A DNA stretch of 38,366 nt from the NCBI GenBank assembly GCA_000436695.1, contig HF992637.1:1-38366 (forward strand). Reading direction: 5' to 3'. Numbering within the stretch: the first letter of the stretch is position 1; each line of letters opens with the position of its first letter. Positions 24,202 through 33,756 of this stretch are shown one piece after another. Below the pieces are notes generated by a model. It was not told where the DNA came from. It ran no database searches and saw only the letters and a program-made list of their open reading frames with translations. The stretch comes from Prevotella sp. CAG:1185 (lineage in GTDB: Bacteria > Bacteroidota > Bacteroidia > Bacteroidales > Bacteroidaceae). Made by a program: the position numbers and the translations under genes.

Positions 24202-27200
24202 TTCTTATTTGTTGTTATTGTATCAGTACGCATCGGAATAATCACATCTTTCTTCTTGAAACTGAAAATATCCTTAAAATGCTGCAAACTCCTGCGCCAA
24301 ATGAAACCTACGCCATACTCACGGGTATTACCCTCAAGCCAGTCATAGGCATTGTTGTCATAGAACAGCTTGACATACGTGTCTGAGGAGTTGCTCAAGC
24401 GGTATTCAAGGGTTACGTTGTCAAAGAACGACTCGTTCTGATTGGCAACGTCGGCTCCTGTTGAAACTTTTCCGCCCACAACAATCTTCATGCGGTTGTT
24501 CCAGAAACGTTTTGCAAACTTGAACGAATAATCAGTGTGGGTGTTTCCACTGGCATCGGTAGCATTGTCCATACCGAAACTCAAGTCGAGCGTGCGCAGC
24601 GCGTTTCCTGTTATATTGTTGATTTCGCTCTGCAGGAATGAACTGAGCGCATTGTTCATTGAGAATCCGCTCGTGTTTCCGTCAGCGATATACATACCCG
24701 TGGTAAGCATTGTAACGGCCAACTTGCCGCGCTGCTCAACGCTCATGGCCTGAAGCTCGTTGTGCAGCGACATGTCTTCAGGAGCGTCGAGAGTAAACTC
24801 AAGTCCCATGTTCGACAATGTCTTGGTTATAACCACTCCACAGTCAAACTCAACAGTGCGTCCCTGTCCTCCGCTTCCGCTTGAAACGTTTGCCTTAGTA
24901 CGCTCGGTTGCCGTAATGTTTAGCTTAGGATTCATCGGGTCGCCGGTAAACTCAATATAGCTTCCGTCCCTTATGGTAAAGGTCTTCAGAGGTATAATAG
25001 GCAACGAATATTTCATTTCACCGTTATCGAGCGTGTATCTTCCAGTCAGCGAGATGTCGCCCGTGATGCCATACTTCATTCGCAGACTTCCTCCACCCAT
25101 AAGGTCGATATAGTTAGAATGGTCTGTATTAAGATAACACATCACGTGAGCGCCCTGGGCTATGTTCATTGTCAAGTCCATGGTGAAGCCTGATATAGGC
25201 TGATGAGTTACAACGGTTTCTGTTGTGTCATTGAAGTTGGTAAACTTAACAAGCTCGTCCATCTGATTGTCGGTAGACAATGGCGAATCGCGCAGGATGT
25301 ATGACATGTCGGTAGATCCGAGCACATCCAAACGGCCAAGCAGTTTGAGATTGCTGACAGGTCCCTGCATGGCTCCGATAAAGTCGACAAACGCCTTTCC
25401 AAAAGCAACACTGCGCCTATTCTCCTTGGCATCTATTATCTGACAGTTCTTGGCTGCCATGCGCAGATCCATTGACATATTGTCAAGATTAGAGAAATCG
25501 AAATTTCCGTCTATTATAAGAGGATTGTCGTTGTTGGTGTACATCTTGAAGTTTTCAAACAGCAGATTGCTGCCTACTATACGCAACGGTCCTTCGCTCA
25601 TACGCATCTTTACGCCATACTGAGCACTGCGCATATAGCACGAATCTAAGGTAATCTCGCCATTAGCACGAGGGTGACTCAATGTGCCCTTAACATCAAT
25701 AGAGCCGTCGGCATATCCTCTCATACGTATGATACGGTCGGGAATGAATCCGTTGAGCAGCCTTATCGGCAGACGCGACATATTCATTGTGACGTTGAGC
25801 TGTTCATCATCTCCCGATTTATACGAACCGTTGATATCTGCCACCTGCTCATCATTGCACATCAGCATGCCGTCAACGCTGTGAGTGCCGTCAGACTGAG
25901 GCATATATACGAACTCAAGACCTATGTTGCCCATGCGTGTCTGCTCGTAAGTCATGTTGGCAATATTTACAGAAGATGACACAGACAATTCTTCTTTTGT
26001 AAGAATAAGGTGGAAATCTCCGTTCATCATTCCTGTTATCTTCGGCATATATGGCACTACTGTGAGAAGTTTTGACAGGTCAAACCGGTTAAGTCCTACG
26101 GTCAAGTCCTGCAGCGCATCAGTGTTCTCATCGTTCGTATAGACGTATATTCCTGTTCCGTCATCCGCCTTCAGACGCAAATCGGCCATCAGCCTTCTGT
26201 CGGTTCCCATGAAAAGATAGTTGTCTTCATTGACGGCAAACCTCTTATATCCCAGAATTGGGTCGTCGGTAAGCATGTGAAGCTTTATGCCGTTTTCCTC
26301 CATCGAAGCCTCAACACCGAGTTTCAGTCCGAGGCTGTCTCTTGCGTCATAGACCTTAAGGTTAACGCCGGAACCTTTTTCAAATACATATCCGTCGAAC
26401 ATGGCATTAAACACATACTGCTTGTTCTTGCTGTTGTTGCGCACCTGTCCGTTATATGAACACTTGGACGAGTCGGACATTATGTTAAAGCGCACCGTAT
26501 CGAGAACCACACTGCTGTTCTGCAGTTCGAGGAACTGCACATTACCATTAAGACCTATATGCGGCGACGACTTTATGTCAATGCTGGCATCCTGGAACGA
26601 ATATCCGGCCTTAGCTATAAAACGGCTTAACGGATTGTCCTTTCCTGTTGTAAGATAAAGGTCGGCCAAAGGTAGATAAGACCTCAATGCCGGAACATCG
26701 AGCTTCTTGTTTTTAAGCTGAGCCGACAACTCTTTCATAAACACTCCGCTTTGTTTCAGCACCTTTTTATATCCGCCGCTGCCGTTGAACCTCAGACGGA
26801 AATCACCGCAATACGCGGCAAAGTGGGTTGTGTCCTTACTTGTCAGCAGATTAATGTCAAGATTATCCGGGCGATAAGTTCTGGCAGAATCCGTCATGAC
26901 AAGATTATTCAGACTGCCTTTAACTCCAAGAAGAGTCTTAAGGTCGGTAAAGGCGTCTATCTGACAGTTGAACGACGTGGTGAACGGCGACTTGACAAGT
27001 CCCATTCCATACCAGTCGGCATGATTGAGATCCGCCTTAAGCGAAGACATTATCTTCTTACGGCTGAGGAATGCGTTAAACGTGATGTTGCCGTTGAGCA
27101 AAGGATTAACACTGTTTATGCAGGCATGGGCCTTGCCGTTGTTAAGATTGGCATCAAAATCAATTCCGTCAAAGTTGTATTTTCCGAAACTGAACTTCTT

Positions 27201-28814
27201 TATTCCTGCCTTAGCCTGAAGCGCAGTGCGGTTAGAGAGAAAGTCGAGTCCGTTGCCCTTGACATTCATGCTGCCGGTAAAATCACCAATGCCGCTGCCT
27301 GGCAGGAAATGGCTTACGCGCAGAGCCACGGCACTGAGCGCTGCCTTATAGCTCATTGAAGTGGCATTGAAGTCGGCTTTGGCCTTAACGCTGCCGCCGC
27401 CCTCACGTGCAATGAAGTCGGCCGAATATTGTTTTCCGTCGGCCTTGAAATCGCCTTTGACAACTATTCCGGCTGGAATGTTAAACGAACTTCCGCTGCT
27501 GCCGGCAAGAGCCTTTATAAAACCAAGATTATAAGTGCGCGCATCGAGCGTAACATTGGCGCGAAGACGATTCATGTCGGCAAGGTTTGCGGCAAATCCG
27601 CGGGCATTAAGGTTAAACGCCGTAGGCAGTTTTACGTTTAATCCGGCAAACTTCAGATATTTCATGTTGCCCGTCAGTACGGTCTTTACTGTCAACGGCT
27701 GATTTGGCCACTGGCGGATAAATGCCGTGGGCATACCGCCCATGAAGCGCATAATGTCCTGCTTGCCGAACGAGCCGTCGGCTATAAGATGCAGCTTGCC
27801 TGGATTTTTGTCGTTAAATGCCGTAAGGTCCATAACGAGATTGGCACGAAGATACGAGTCGGGAGTCCTGAAATAGAGTGCCGGTGCGGATATCTTGACA
27901 GAGTCGAGTGCAAACGGACCTGAAATGTTCTGCACCACAATGCCGCTCTTCTCCTTAAACGAGCAGGCACGCAGATTCATATTGAGCTTCGGCGCACAAT
28001 AATAGAAGGAGTCGACACTGATATTAAAGTCGGACAGACTTATGTGGTTATAGTCGAGTCCCTTTGTACGCACCTTAAAATTATTGTCGTAACTCAAGCG
28101 GCTGTCATCGAGATTAAGACTGCGCAGACGGTAAAGATTCTTATACAAGTCGAAGAATCCGTCGCGTGCCTCTGCCTTGCCTAAATACGCCCCAACCTGC
28201 AATGTGTCGCCCGGCATGTGTACTACGACACCGGTATTGGCTATGTCAAGTTTTTCAACGGTTATTTTCCAGTAGTTTTTGCTTTTAGATGTGTCAGGCG
28301 GAACGGTGTCGCTCAGTTCTACATTGACAGATGCGTCTTTCAGCTCGGCAGCATTTACAAGTATGGTTTCCTTGCCCCAGTCGATGCCGTGGCTGCGCAG
28401 ATAAAGTCTGTCTATGTTTCCCTTAATACGCGCTTCATGAACAAAGTCGGCCGTATTGAGCTTCAGCCCGTTGAACTCGAAGGCATCTATCTCAACTTTC
28501 TTCTTAAACAACGGCCACAGCTGCACGTCGACAACAAGTTTTTTGACGTCGGCCACGGTGTCCTTTACCTGCGGCAAAGAGTCGTTCTGCTGAATCATGC
28601 GGAAGCCCTCTACGCCAAGGTCGAGAGGAAAGACCAGACTTACGCGGTCAACGCTGATGTCCATGCCTGTCTTGTCTGAGGCATAGGTCACCACTCGCTG
28701 CACCACCCAATTCTGAACAGCGGGAATGTAAAGCAGTATAGCAAGAGTAAAAAACAGCAAAACCGGTGTCAAGACGATTACACCGGCCCACTTTAACGTC
28801 TTCCTCATCAGCAC
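24198..28814 (-). CDS. tamB: TamB, translocation and assembly module inner-membrane protein
   Basis: A 1538-residue protein anchored by one N-terminal membrane helix (about residues 12-32, VIVLTPVLLFFTLAILLYIP), followed by a very long beta-rich periplasmic region as expected for an AsmA-like bridge protein, and a C-terminal DUF490/TamB domain (about 1100-1500; ISLTGRYTLDNGEMKYSLP, GDPMNPKLNITATERTKA). TamB spans the periplasm and is thought to conduct phospholipids or help outer-membrane protein assembly with TamA/TamL. Its stop overlaps tamL. The coding frame is clean over 4.6 kb. Long open frames on the opposite strand here are by-products of codon bias. Confidence 0.92.
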   Translation of the reverse strand: MLMRKTLKWAGVIVLTPVLLFFTLAILLYIPAVQNWVVQRVVTYASDKTGMDISVDRVSLVFPLDLGVEGFRMIQQNDSLPQVKDTVADVKKLVVDVQLWPLFKKKVEIDAFEFNGLKLNTADFVHEARIKGNIDRLYLRSHGIDWGKETILVNAAELKDASVNVELSDTVPPDTSKSKNYWKITVEKLDIANTGVVVHMPGDTLQVGAYLGKAEARDGFFDLYKNLYRLRSLNLDDSRLSYDNNFKVRTKGLDYNHISLSDFNISVDSFYYCAPKLNMNLRACSFKEKSGIVVQNISGPFALDSVKISAPALYFRTPDSYLRANLVMDLTAFNDKNPGKLHLIADGSFGKQDIMRFMGGMPTAFIRQWPNQPLTVKTVLTGNMKYLKFAGLNVKLPTAFNLNARGFAANLADMNRLRANVTLDARTYNLGFIKALAGSSGSSFNIPAGIVVKGDFKADGKQYSADFIAREGGGSVKAKADFNATSMSYKAALSAVALRVSHFLPGSGIGDFTGSMNVKGNGLDFLSNRTALQAKAGIKKFSFGKYNFDGIDFDANLNNGKAHACINSVNPLLNGNITFNAFLSRKKIMSSLKADLNHADWYGMGLVKSPFTTSFNCQIDAFTDLKTLLGVKGSLNNLVMTDSARTYRPDNLDINLLTSKDTTHFAAYCGDFRLRFNGSGGYKKVLKQSGVFMKELSAQLKNKKLDVPALRSYLPLADLYLTTGKDNPLSRFIAKAGYSFQDASIDIKSSPHIGLNGNVQFLELQNSSVVLDTVRFNIMSDSSKCSYNGQVRNNSKNKQYVFNAMFDGYVFEKGSGVNLKVYDARDSLGLKLGVEASMEENGIKLHMLTDDPILGYKRFAVNEDNYLFMGTDRRLMADLRLKADDGTGIYVYTNDENTDALQDLTVGLNRFDLSKLLTVVPYMPKITGMMNGDFHLILTKEELSVSSSVNIANMTYEQTRMGNIGLEFVYMPQSDGTHSVDGMLMCNDEQVADINGSYKSGDDEQLNVTMNMSRLPIRLLNGFIPDRIIRMRGYADGSIDVKGTLSHPRANGEITLDSCYMRSAQYGVKMRMSEGPLRIVGSNLLFENFKMYTNNDNPLIIDGNFDFSNLDNMSMDLRMAAKNCQIIDAKENRRSVAFGKAFVDFIGAMQGPVSNLKLLGRLDVLGSTDMSYILRDSPLSTDNQMDELVKFTNFNDTTETVVTHQPISGFTMDLTMNIAQGAHVMCYLNTDHSNYIDLMGGGSLRMKYGITGDISLTGRYTLDNGEMKYSLPIIPLKTFTIRDGSYIEFTGDPMNPKLNITATERTKANVSSGSGGQGRTVEFDCGVVITKTLSNMGLEFTLDAPEDMSLHNELQAMSVEQRGKLAVTMLTTGMYIADGNTSGFSMNNALSSFLQSEINNITGNALRTLDLSFGMDNATDASGNTHTDYSFKFAKRFWNNRMKIVVGGKVSTGADVANQNESFFDNVTLEYRLSNSSDTYVKLFYDNNAYDWLEGNTREYGVGFIWRRSLQHFKDIFSFKKKDVIIPMRTDTITTNKK

Positions 28815-28917
28815 ATATTAAAATTAAGTTCGATTGTAATACATGCAAAGTAAACAAATATTTTGGAAAAGACGAAATTATTTGGCAATAAAAATATACG
28901 ACAAGGCTAATATTATG

Positions 28918-29601
28918 TCAGAGCATACGCATTTCGTGCCACAGTTTGTCATCTGGCAACGGGGCTTCTACAGTTATGTGTTCTTTTGAAACCGGATGCA
29001 CAAACTCTATCCTGCGTGCCAGCAGCGATATGCTTCCGTCAGGATTGCTGCGGCGGGCTCCATATTTAAGGTCGCCCTTTATGGGGCATCCGATGTTTGC
29101 CAACTGACAGCGTATCTGATGGTGGCGTCCCGTCATAAGATTAACTTCAACCAGCGTATAATTGTCAGAACGGCCGATGACCTTATAATGCAGCATGGCT
29201 TTTTTAGAATTAGGCACTTCTCGGTCGTAGGCATAGCTCTTGTTCTGCTTCTCGTTGCGCCTTATCCAGTCGGTTAGCGTTGCCTCAGGCTCGGCAGGGC
29301 AGTTCTGGGTTATGGCCCAGTAGGTTTTATGCACGTCGCCTGTCCTGAACATATCGTTGAGACGGGACAAGGCCTTTGATGTCTTGGCAAAGACTACAAG
29401 CCCCCAAACGGGACGGTCGAGACGATGGACAACACCGAGAAATACGTTGCCCGGCTTGGCATATTTTTCCTTTATATACTGCTTCACGTCATCTGCCAGC
29501 GTTCTGTCGCCGGTCTTGTCGCCCTGCACTATCTCACCGCTGCGCTTGCTCACGATGATTATGTGATTGTCTTCGTATACGACCTGCATTTCTCCTTGCA
29601 A
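28918..29601 (-). CDS. RluA-family RNA pseudouridine synthase
   Basis: A 227-residue single-domain enzyme without an S4 domain. The catalytic motif is GVVHRLDRPVWGLVVFAKTSKA with Asp62; later motifs are EVNLMTGRHHQIRCQLANIG and GDLKYGA. RluA-type enzymes turn selected uridines in rRNA or tRNA into pseudouridine. The residue after HRLDRPV is Trp where many relatives have Ser, a mild deviation near the active site. The target RNA cannot be assigned. It lies between tamB and fabG on the same strand with non-overlapping spacing. Confidence 0.88.
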   Translation of the reverse strand: MQGEMQVVYEDNHIIIVSKRSGEIVQGDKTGDRTLADDVKQYIKEKYAKPGNVFLGVVHRLDRPVWGLVVFAKTSKALSRLNDMFRTGDVHKTYWAITQNCPAEPEATLTDWIRRNEKQNKSYAYDREVPNSKKAMLHYKVIGRSDNYTLVEVNLMTGRHHQIRCQLANIGCPIKGDLKYGARRSNPDGSISLLARRIEFVHPVSKEHITVEAPLPDDKLWHEMRML

Positions 29602-29639
29602 AAAAGTTAAGTTCTTATGATTAAGTTTCTATAAAAGCA

Positions 29640-29682
29640 AGGAGGGAAGACCTTTCTGTTGAAAAGGCACTTCTCTCCCCGC
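29640..29682 (-). terminator. Weak terminator downstream of fabG
   Basis: Purine-rich GGAGGGAAG (29640-29648) with ACCTTT and the complementary AAAGG and TTCTCTCCC to 29679 form an imperfect hairpin; CTTTTAT follows on the minus strand. Confidence 0.4.
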
Positions 29683-29707
29683 ATGATTATCTTACTGTAA
29701 AAAGTCT

Positions 29708-30454
29708 TTACATGTTCATACCGCCGTCAACCTGGATAACCTGACCAGAGATGTAGCTTGACATATCAGAAGCCAGGAAGGTTGCGCAGGCTGCGATGTC
29801 GTCGACAGTACCGCCACGGCGCAATGGAATCTTAGAAATCCACTCCTTGCGGATGTTGTCAGGCAGAGCCTGAGTCATGGCTGTGTCGATAAATCCAGGA
29901 GCGATGGCGTTGGCACGTATGCCCTTAGGTCCCATCTCCTGGCCGATGCTCTTAGCCAGGGCGATAAGTCCGGCCTTTGAAGCAGCATAGTTAGCCTGTC
30001 CGGCATTGCCGTGAACACCAACAACAGATGCCATATTGATGATTGAGCCCTTGCGCTGGCGCATCATTACAGGAACACAAGCGTGTATGAAGTTGAACGC
30101 ACTCTTCAGGTTGACAGCGATAACTGCATCCCACTGTGCCTCTGTCATACGGAGCATAAGTCCGTCCTTTGTGATACCGGCATTGTTTACGAGGATATCT
30201 ATTGAGCCGAAGTCCTCTTTAACCAGCTTAACAACTTCTTCAGTCTGAGCGAAGTCAGCAGCATTGCTGGCATATCCTTTAGCCTTAACGCCCTTAGCGG
30301 CGATTTCAGCCTCAGTAGCTTTTCCGTTCTCGTCGATAACGAGGTCTGTGAAGGCAATGTTTGCGCCCTCTTCAGCAAATTTCAGTGCGATAGCTTTTCC
30401 GATACCGCGTGCTGCACCTGTAATAAGCGCAGTCTTACCTGTTAATAATCCCAT
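29708..30454 (-). CDS. fabG: 3-oxoacyl-ACP reductase
   Basis: A 248-residue short-chain dehydrogenase that reduces 3-oxoacyl-ACP in fatty-acid elongation with NADPH. Cofactor motif TGAARGIG (12-19), NNAG (90-93), Asn115, and the catalytic Ser143, Tyr156 and Lys160 (YAASK) are all present; the C-terminus YISGQVIQVDGGMNM is typical. It lies 72 bases after the TetR-type regulator gene on the same strand, so the two are probably co-transcribed, and the regulator may control membrane-lipid synthesis. Confidence 0.93.
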   Translation of the reverse strand: MGLLTGKTALITGAARGIGKAIALKFAEEGANIAFTDLVIDENGKATEAEIAAKGVKAKGYASNAADFAQTEEVVKLVKEDFGSIDILVNNAGITKDGLMLRMTEAQWDAVIAVNLKSAFNFIHACVPVMMRQRKGSIINMASVVGVHGNAGQANYAASKAGLIALAKSIGQEMGPKGIRANAIAPGFIDTAMTQALPDNIRKEWISKIPLRRGGTVDDIAACATFLASDMSSYISGQVIQVDGGMNM

Positions 30455-30526
30455 TTTCTTTCTATTTAATTATAACGTTGTAGATAATTTTAAGCATTGT
30501 CATTCATGGCGCCGCCTGCCTGAAGG

Positions 30527-31120
30527 CTATTTGGTCATAGGCTTGCCCAGCGCGCCATACACCACCTTGGCAACAAGGGGCTTGCTTGCCTCGGGAGTCA
30601 TGCCGTGGCCGAGACGGCCGCAGATATAAGGCACTTCGAGACCCTTGATACAATAGTGAGTTATGTCGGCCACCAGCTCAACATTGTCAATGTCGAACTC
30701 GCCGTCGAGCTTTCCGTCGGCATAAACCTTGCGGAACAGCTCTATCTCGTCCTCGTCAAAGTTTTTTCTTACCTTCTCAACCATCCATATATTTCTGAAA
30801 AAGGCCGCACGAAGATTGCCGTTGCGCATCACGGTCTCCTTGATCATGTTCAGATGGGTGTAAATAAGCTCGATAATCTTGTCCTGCGGACGTATTTTTT
30901 TCGAGGCAACCTCGTCCATCTTATCCGAAAGCCGTTCGAGTTCTGACTCTATTACGGCATAATAGACATCCTCCTTACTTTTAAAATAGGTGTAAAGAGT
31001 TCGTCTTCCCTTGCCTGAAGCTCTGGCAATATCGTTCATTGTCGTATTTTCCAAGCCATTTTTGGCAAACAGTTGCCTTGCAACGTCTACCAGTTTCTGC
31101 CTTGTTTTAGATATAGACAT
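30527..31120 (-). CDS. TetR/AcrR-family transcriptional regulator
   Basis: A 197-residue all-helical regulator. Residues 1-50 hold the DNA-binding helix-turn-helix (ARQLFAKNGLENTTMNDIA then GKGRRTLYTYFKSKEDVYYA); the rest is a ligand-binding domain with no recognisable ligand signature. The gene has its own good promoter and precedes fabG. Regulation of fabG or of itself is likely from position but not shown. Confidence 0.9.
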   Translation of the reverse strand: MSISKTRQKLVDVARQLFAKNGLENTTMNDIARASGKGRRTLYTYFKSKEDVYYAVIESELERLSDKMDEVASKKIRPQDKIIELIYTHLNMIKETVMRNGNLRAAFFRNIWMVEKVRKNFDEDEIELFRKVYADGKLDGEFDIDNVELVADITHYCIKGLEVPYICGRLGHGMTPEASKPLVAKVVYGALGKPMTK

Positions 31121-31167
31121 CTGGTTGTTTCTCCTAATTTACTTTTGCACATACTGAATATCGTGTG

Positions 31168-31198
31168 CAAAATTATTATTTTTATTTGACACCACAAA
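31168..31198 (-). promoter_or_regulatory. Promoter of the TetR-fabG unit
   Basis: On the minus strand TTTG (31198-31195), 19 bases, TAATTTTG (31175-31168) then CAC; about 48 bases before the regulator start. Confidence 0.7.
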
Positions 31199-32013
31199 CA
31201 TTTTAACGGGTAAAAGATTAAAGAAACTTTAAACAATGCGGCAAAACGTGCCTGATTTACAATATTATAGTAAAAACTGAAGTAAAAAATACGGCTTTGC
31301 CTTCTGTAATGATTTAAAGCGGATGCCTGCACCTTAACTTCCAATTCAGGCTGACATTGCCTGCACTAATCATAACAAAAACAATACTCCAGGGCTTGCC
31401 ATGAGCTGTTGCCTGCAAAGCATTCATGCTCAAGCCATCAGGATTTCGGCTTAATGACAATAACAACTAAGCGACATGCCATTTTGATTTTGTATTCGGC
31501 ATTTACATTTCAAATTGAATTCCGTTGACGCTCTGAAACTCGAATATTTGAAAATTAAAATCATTTGGCTGAAAATATGGGCAAAATACGTGTGCAATCA
31601 TAAATATCTAATGGTTAAGGCGTTACGCCATATATTGAGACTATGTGCATTATTTTTTGTCTCGAAATGCCATGAAAAGCCATATTTCAAGCATAAAAAC
31701 TGCCCCGTTTTGACTAATAAAACAGCCCATTTTCGACTAATAACTCATAGGTTTACCATTACAAAGCATGCCCTTTGGGAGCGTTTTGTAATTATGTTTT
31801 ACCAAAGTACGACATAATGGGCATCATTTATTCTATTTCATCATAAAATCCGTACAAAAACATAATGTCATAATGCCAGGTTTCATGCACAAATGCTTAC
31901 GCACGGATAACGGCGAAAATGGTCTATACAGACGTAAAAAGACTGTATCAGACGGCAAAAAAGGCCACTTTTTCAGTCATTTTATGGATTTTGATTAAAA
32001 AAATATCCGAAAA
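31199..32013. other. Long gene-free stretch with local repeats
   Basis: About 815 AT-rich bases. A 100-codon frame at 31515-31817 has unconvincing composition and no recognised domain. Near 31700-31745 a unit of the form GCCC-GTTTT-GACTAATAA is repeated imperfectly twice, and ATGCCC (31769-31774) faces GGGCAT (31819-31824) around a further TTACAAA/TTTTGTAA stem. The stretch resembles the kind of intergenic repeat common in Prevotella genomes, but other copies are not in this window. Confidence 0.45.
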
Positions 32014-32045
32014 TTTTGCATATTCAAAAAAAAGCAGTACCTTTG
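32014..32045 (+). promoter_or_regulatory. Promoter of the initiator tRNA gene
   Basis: TTTTG (32014-32018), 19 bases, TACCTTTG (32038-32045) followed by CA: strong Bacteroidetes consensus about 48 bases before the tRNA. Confidence 0.8.
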
Positions 32046-32093
32046 CAATCGCAAATCAGAAATGAGGCGCAAACGAAAAAGAAATATTAATAT

Positions 32094-32166
32094 CGCGGAG
32101 TGGAGCAGTTGGTAGCTCGCCAGGCTCATAACCTGGAGGTCGCATGTTCGAGTCCTGCCTCCGCAA
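32094..32166 (+). tRNA. Initiator tRNA-fMet (anticodon CAT)
   Basis: A cloverleaf is readable: acceptor CGCGGAG with CTCCGCA, D-arm GAGC/GCTC, anticodon stem CCAGG-CTCATAA-CCTGG, variable AGGTC and T-loop TTCGAGT. The first base C faces A at position 72, unpaired, which is the hallmark of the initiator tRNA and keeps it from elongation. The anticodon stem has two of the three usual G-C pairs plus an A-T. The T-stem GCATG/CCTGC has one T-C mismatch. CCA is not encoded. It is transcribed from its own promoter and followed by a terminator. Confidence 0.95.
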
Positions 32167-32173
32167 CTTATTT

Positions 32174-32215
32174 ACGGATAGTTAGCTGAAACTCAGTTAG
32201 TTATCCGTTTTTTTT
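32174..32215 (+). terminator. Terminator of tRNA-fMet
   Basis: ACGGATAGTTAGCTGA pairs, with wobbles, with the segment ending TTAGTTATCCGT, followed by eight T. Confidence 0.8.
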
Positions 32216-32255
32216 GTTATATCCGGGTACAACATCGGTAACTAAACTAGACAAT

Positions 32256-32288
32256 AAAAATTCAGCCGGACCACAGGCCCGGCTGAAT
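32256..32288 (-). terminator. Terminator of queD-queE
   Basis: ATTCAGCCGG (32260-32269) pairs with CCGGCTGAAT (32279-32288); on the minus strand the stem runs into TTTT. Confidence 0.72.
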
Positions 32289-32397
32289 ATAATAATCAGA
32301 AATATATCTGAAAAAGGATTTTTGCAGTAAGCTAAAAGCGCAAATTTTAATTTGAATACAGTTAGAAATACGCCCGAAATACTTTGTCACTCTGACT

Positions 32398-32970
32398 CTA
32401 TCTCAAGTTTAGAATCTTGTGCGTCTGCAAAGACAGATTCCATTTTGGATGTGCAAGACAATAGTCAATAGTATTTTTCAGTGTCTCGGCATTCTTTTTC
32501 TCATCGTTGACATCACACGGCTGAAGGCTGTAAACCTTTGCCTTATATTTGTCATATTGAGACATGTCCTGAGCCGGTGCCTGATAGATAACCTTCAGTT
32601 CGTCAATATGCGACAGAAGTACCGGTCTGTATTTTGGCGAACATGTAATCCAGTCGATATTACAAAGTTCCGGCAGCGGCTGCGTTCCGTTGGTTTCAAT
32701 CTGAACAAACTTGCCGGCTGCATGAAGTTTGTCGACAAGCGACGACGTAAGCTGCAGCGTAGGCTCTCCTCCTGTCAGCACGACATGTGTGGCAGGATAT
32801 TCAGAAATGGCCTGCATTATCTCGTCTTCTGACATATCCTTAAATGTCATGTGAGATGTGTCGCAGAACACGCAGTCAAGATTGCATCCTGAAAAACGTA
32901 TAAAAATTGCCGTGGTTCCGGTGAAATGTCCCTCGCCCTGCAACGAATAAAAAATTTCATTTATTCTCAT
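32398..32970 (-). CDS. queE: 7-carboxy-7-deazaguanine synthase
   Basis: A 190-residue radical-SAM enzyme that forms 7-carboxy-7-deazaguanine from carboxytetrahydropterin in queuosine synthesis. MRINEIFYSLQGEGHFTG is the typical N-terminus; the cluster motif CNLDCVFC (C29, C33, C36) binds the 4Fe-4S cluster, and TGGEPTLQ and IETNGTQPLP follow. The frame is open for 26 further codons upstream, but these overlap queD and do not resemble QueE, so the ATG at 32970 is chosen. It lies four bases after the queD stop, with GAGGAG ahead of the start. Confidence 0.92.
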   Translation of the reverse strand: MRINEIFYSLQGEGHFTGTTAIFIRFSGCNLDCVFCDTSHMTFKDMSEDEIMQAISEYPATHVVLTGGEPTLQLTSSLVDKLHAAGKFVQIETNGTQPLPELCNIDWITCSPKYRPVLLSHIDELKVIYQAPAQDMSQYDKYKAKVYSLQPCDVNDEKKNAETLKNTIDYCLAHPKWNLSLQTHKILNLR

Positions 32971-32974
32971 ATCG

Positions 32975-33313
32975 TTACTCCTCGTCTTTAACGTATGTAA
33001 CTTTGTTATTCTCACTTTCTTCAACGTCCACGCGATAGCAGTGCTCAACCTGCCCGCATATCCATGCTGCTATGTTCTCAGCCGTGGGATTAAAAGGCAG
33101 GAGCTCATTGAAGTTGCCATGGTCGAGATACCCGTGGATTTTATCTTTTATATGCTTAAAATCAACCACCATGCCGTCTGCATTAAGCTCACGCGACTTA
33201 CAGTAAACCGTAACAATCCAGTTGTGACCATGCAGATTACAGCATTTGCTCTCATAAGAAAGGTTCAGACGGTGACAGCCTGCTATCTCCATTCGCTTTG
33301 AAACGTAATACAT
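32975..33313 (-). CDS. queD: 6-carboxy-5,6,7,8-tetrahydropterin synthase
   Basis: A 112-residue QueD/PTPS-family enzyme for the step before QueE, converting dihydroneopterin triphosphate. Zinc ligands His14 and the pair His28/His30 in CCNLHGHNW are visible, with the catalytic Cys in SKCCNLHGH; PTAENIAAWI is the usual late motif with the conserved Glu. Directly followed by queE. No preQ1-type aptamer was recognised in its leader. Confidence 0.9.
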   Translation of the reverse strand: MYYVSKRMEIAGCHRLNLSYESKCCNLHGHNWIVTVYCKSRELNADGMVVDFKHIKDKIHGYLDHGNFNELLPFNPTAENIAAWICGQVEHCYRVDVEESENNKVTYVKDEE

Positions 33314-33720
33314 ATCTTATATAAACAATTATCCATAAATCATTATACCTGCACACATAAAGAAAATTTGTGTGCCATATCTACACACATATAAGGCGCA
33401 TGACGTATGTACAATAAAACTGAACCGGCGACATGCGCAACAATTATTTATGCAAAGATACTCAAAATCCTGATAATCGGAATAACATTTCACATCTATC
33501 ACACTATTTTTATGTTCTAAGCCTGATTTTAAGGCTTAAAAGTATGCAAAAAACGGCTTAATGGCAAAAAAAAAGAATCCTGAAAGACATACTGACTCTT
33601 ATGCAAGAGAAGAAAGGCGAAGACAGAAAACTTTTTACATATTTTTAAAACAATTCACTGATTTTCAACATGATATAAAACGTCTTCATAGTCATAAAAT
33701 GTTTAAAAATCAGAAGAAAG
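33314..33720. other. Intergenic region between queD and the leader RNA
   Basis: No supported gene in about 400 bases. On the minus strand TATCTTTG (complement of 33453-33460) followed by CAT is a fair -7 box for queD-queE, with no clear -33. A lysine-rich 66-codon frame from 33561 runs through the downstream promoter and is not believed. Confidence 0.5.
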
Positions 33721-33752
33721 TTTGGATAATCGCATTTTTTTTCATACCTTTG
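33721..33752 (+). promoter_or_regulatory. Strong promoter of the leader RNA / transglycosylase unit
   Basis: TTTG (33721-33724), 20 bases, TACCTTTG (33745-33752) followed by CAG. Confidence 0.8.
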
Positions 33753-33756
33753 CAGC

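Noticed and set aside
31515..31817. 100-codon frame in the gene-poor block
   Set aside because: No start signal, promoter or domain; it crosses direct and inverted repeats, so it is better explained as non-coding repeat sequence.
32971..33048. Longer N-terminus for queE
   Set aside because: The extra 26 codons overlap queD and do not resemble QueE, which begins at MRINEIFYSLQGEG.
33314..33460. preQ1 riboswitch ahead of queD-queE
   Set aside because: I looked for the short preQ1 pseudoknot with its A-rich tail and found no convincing match.
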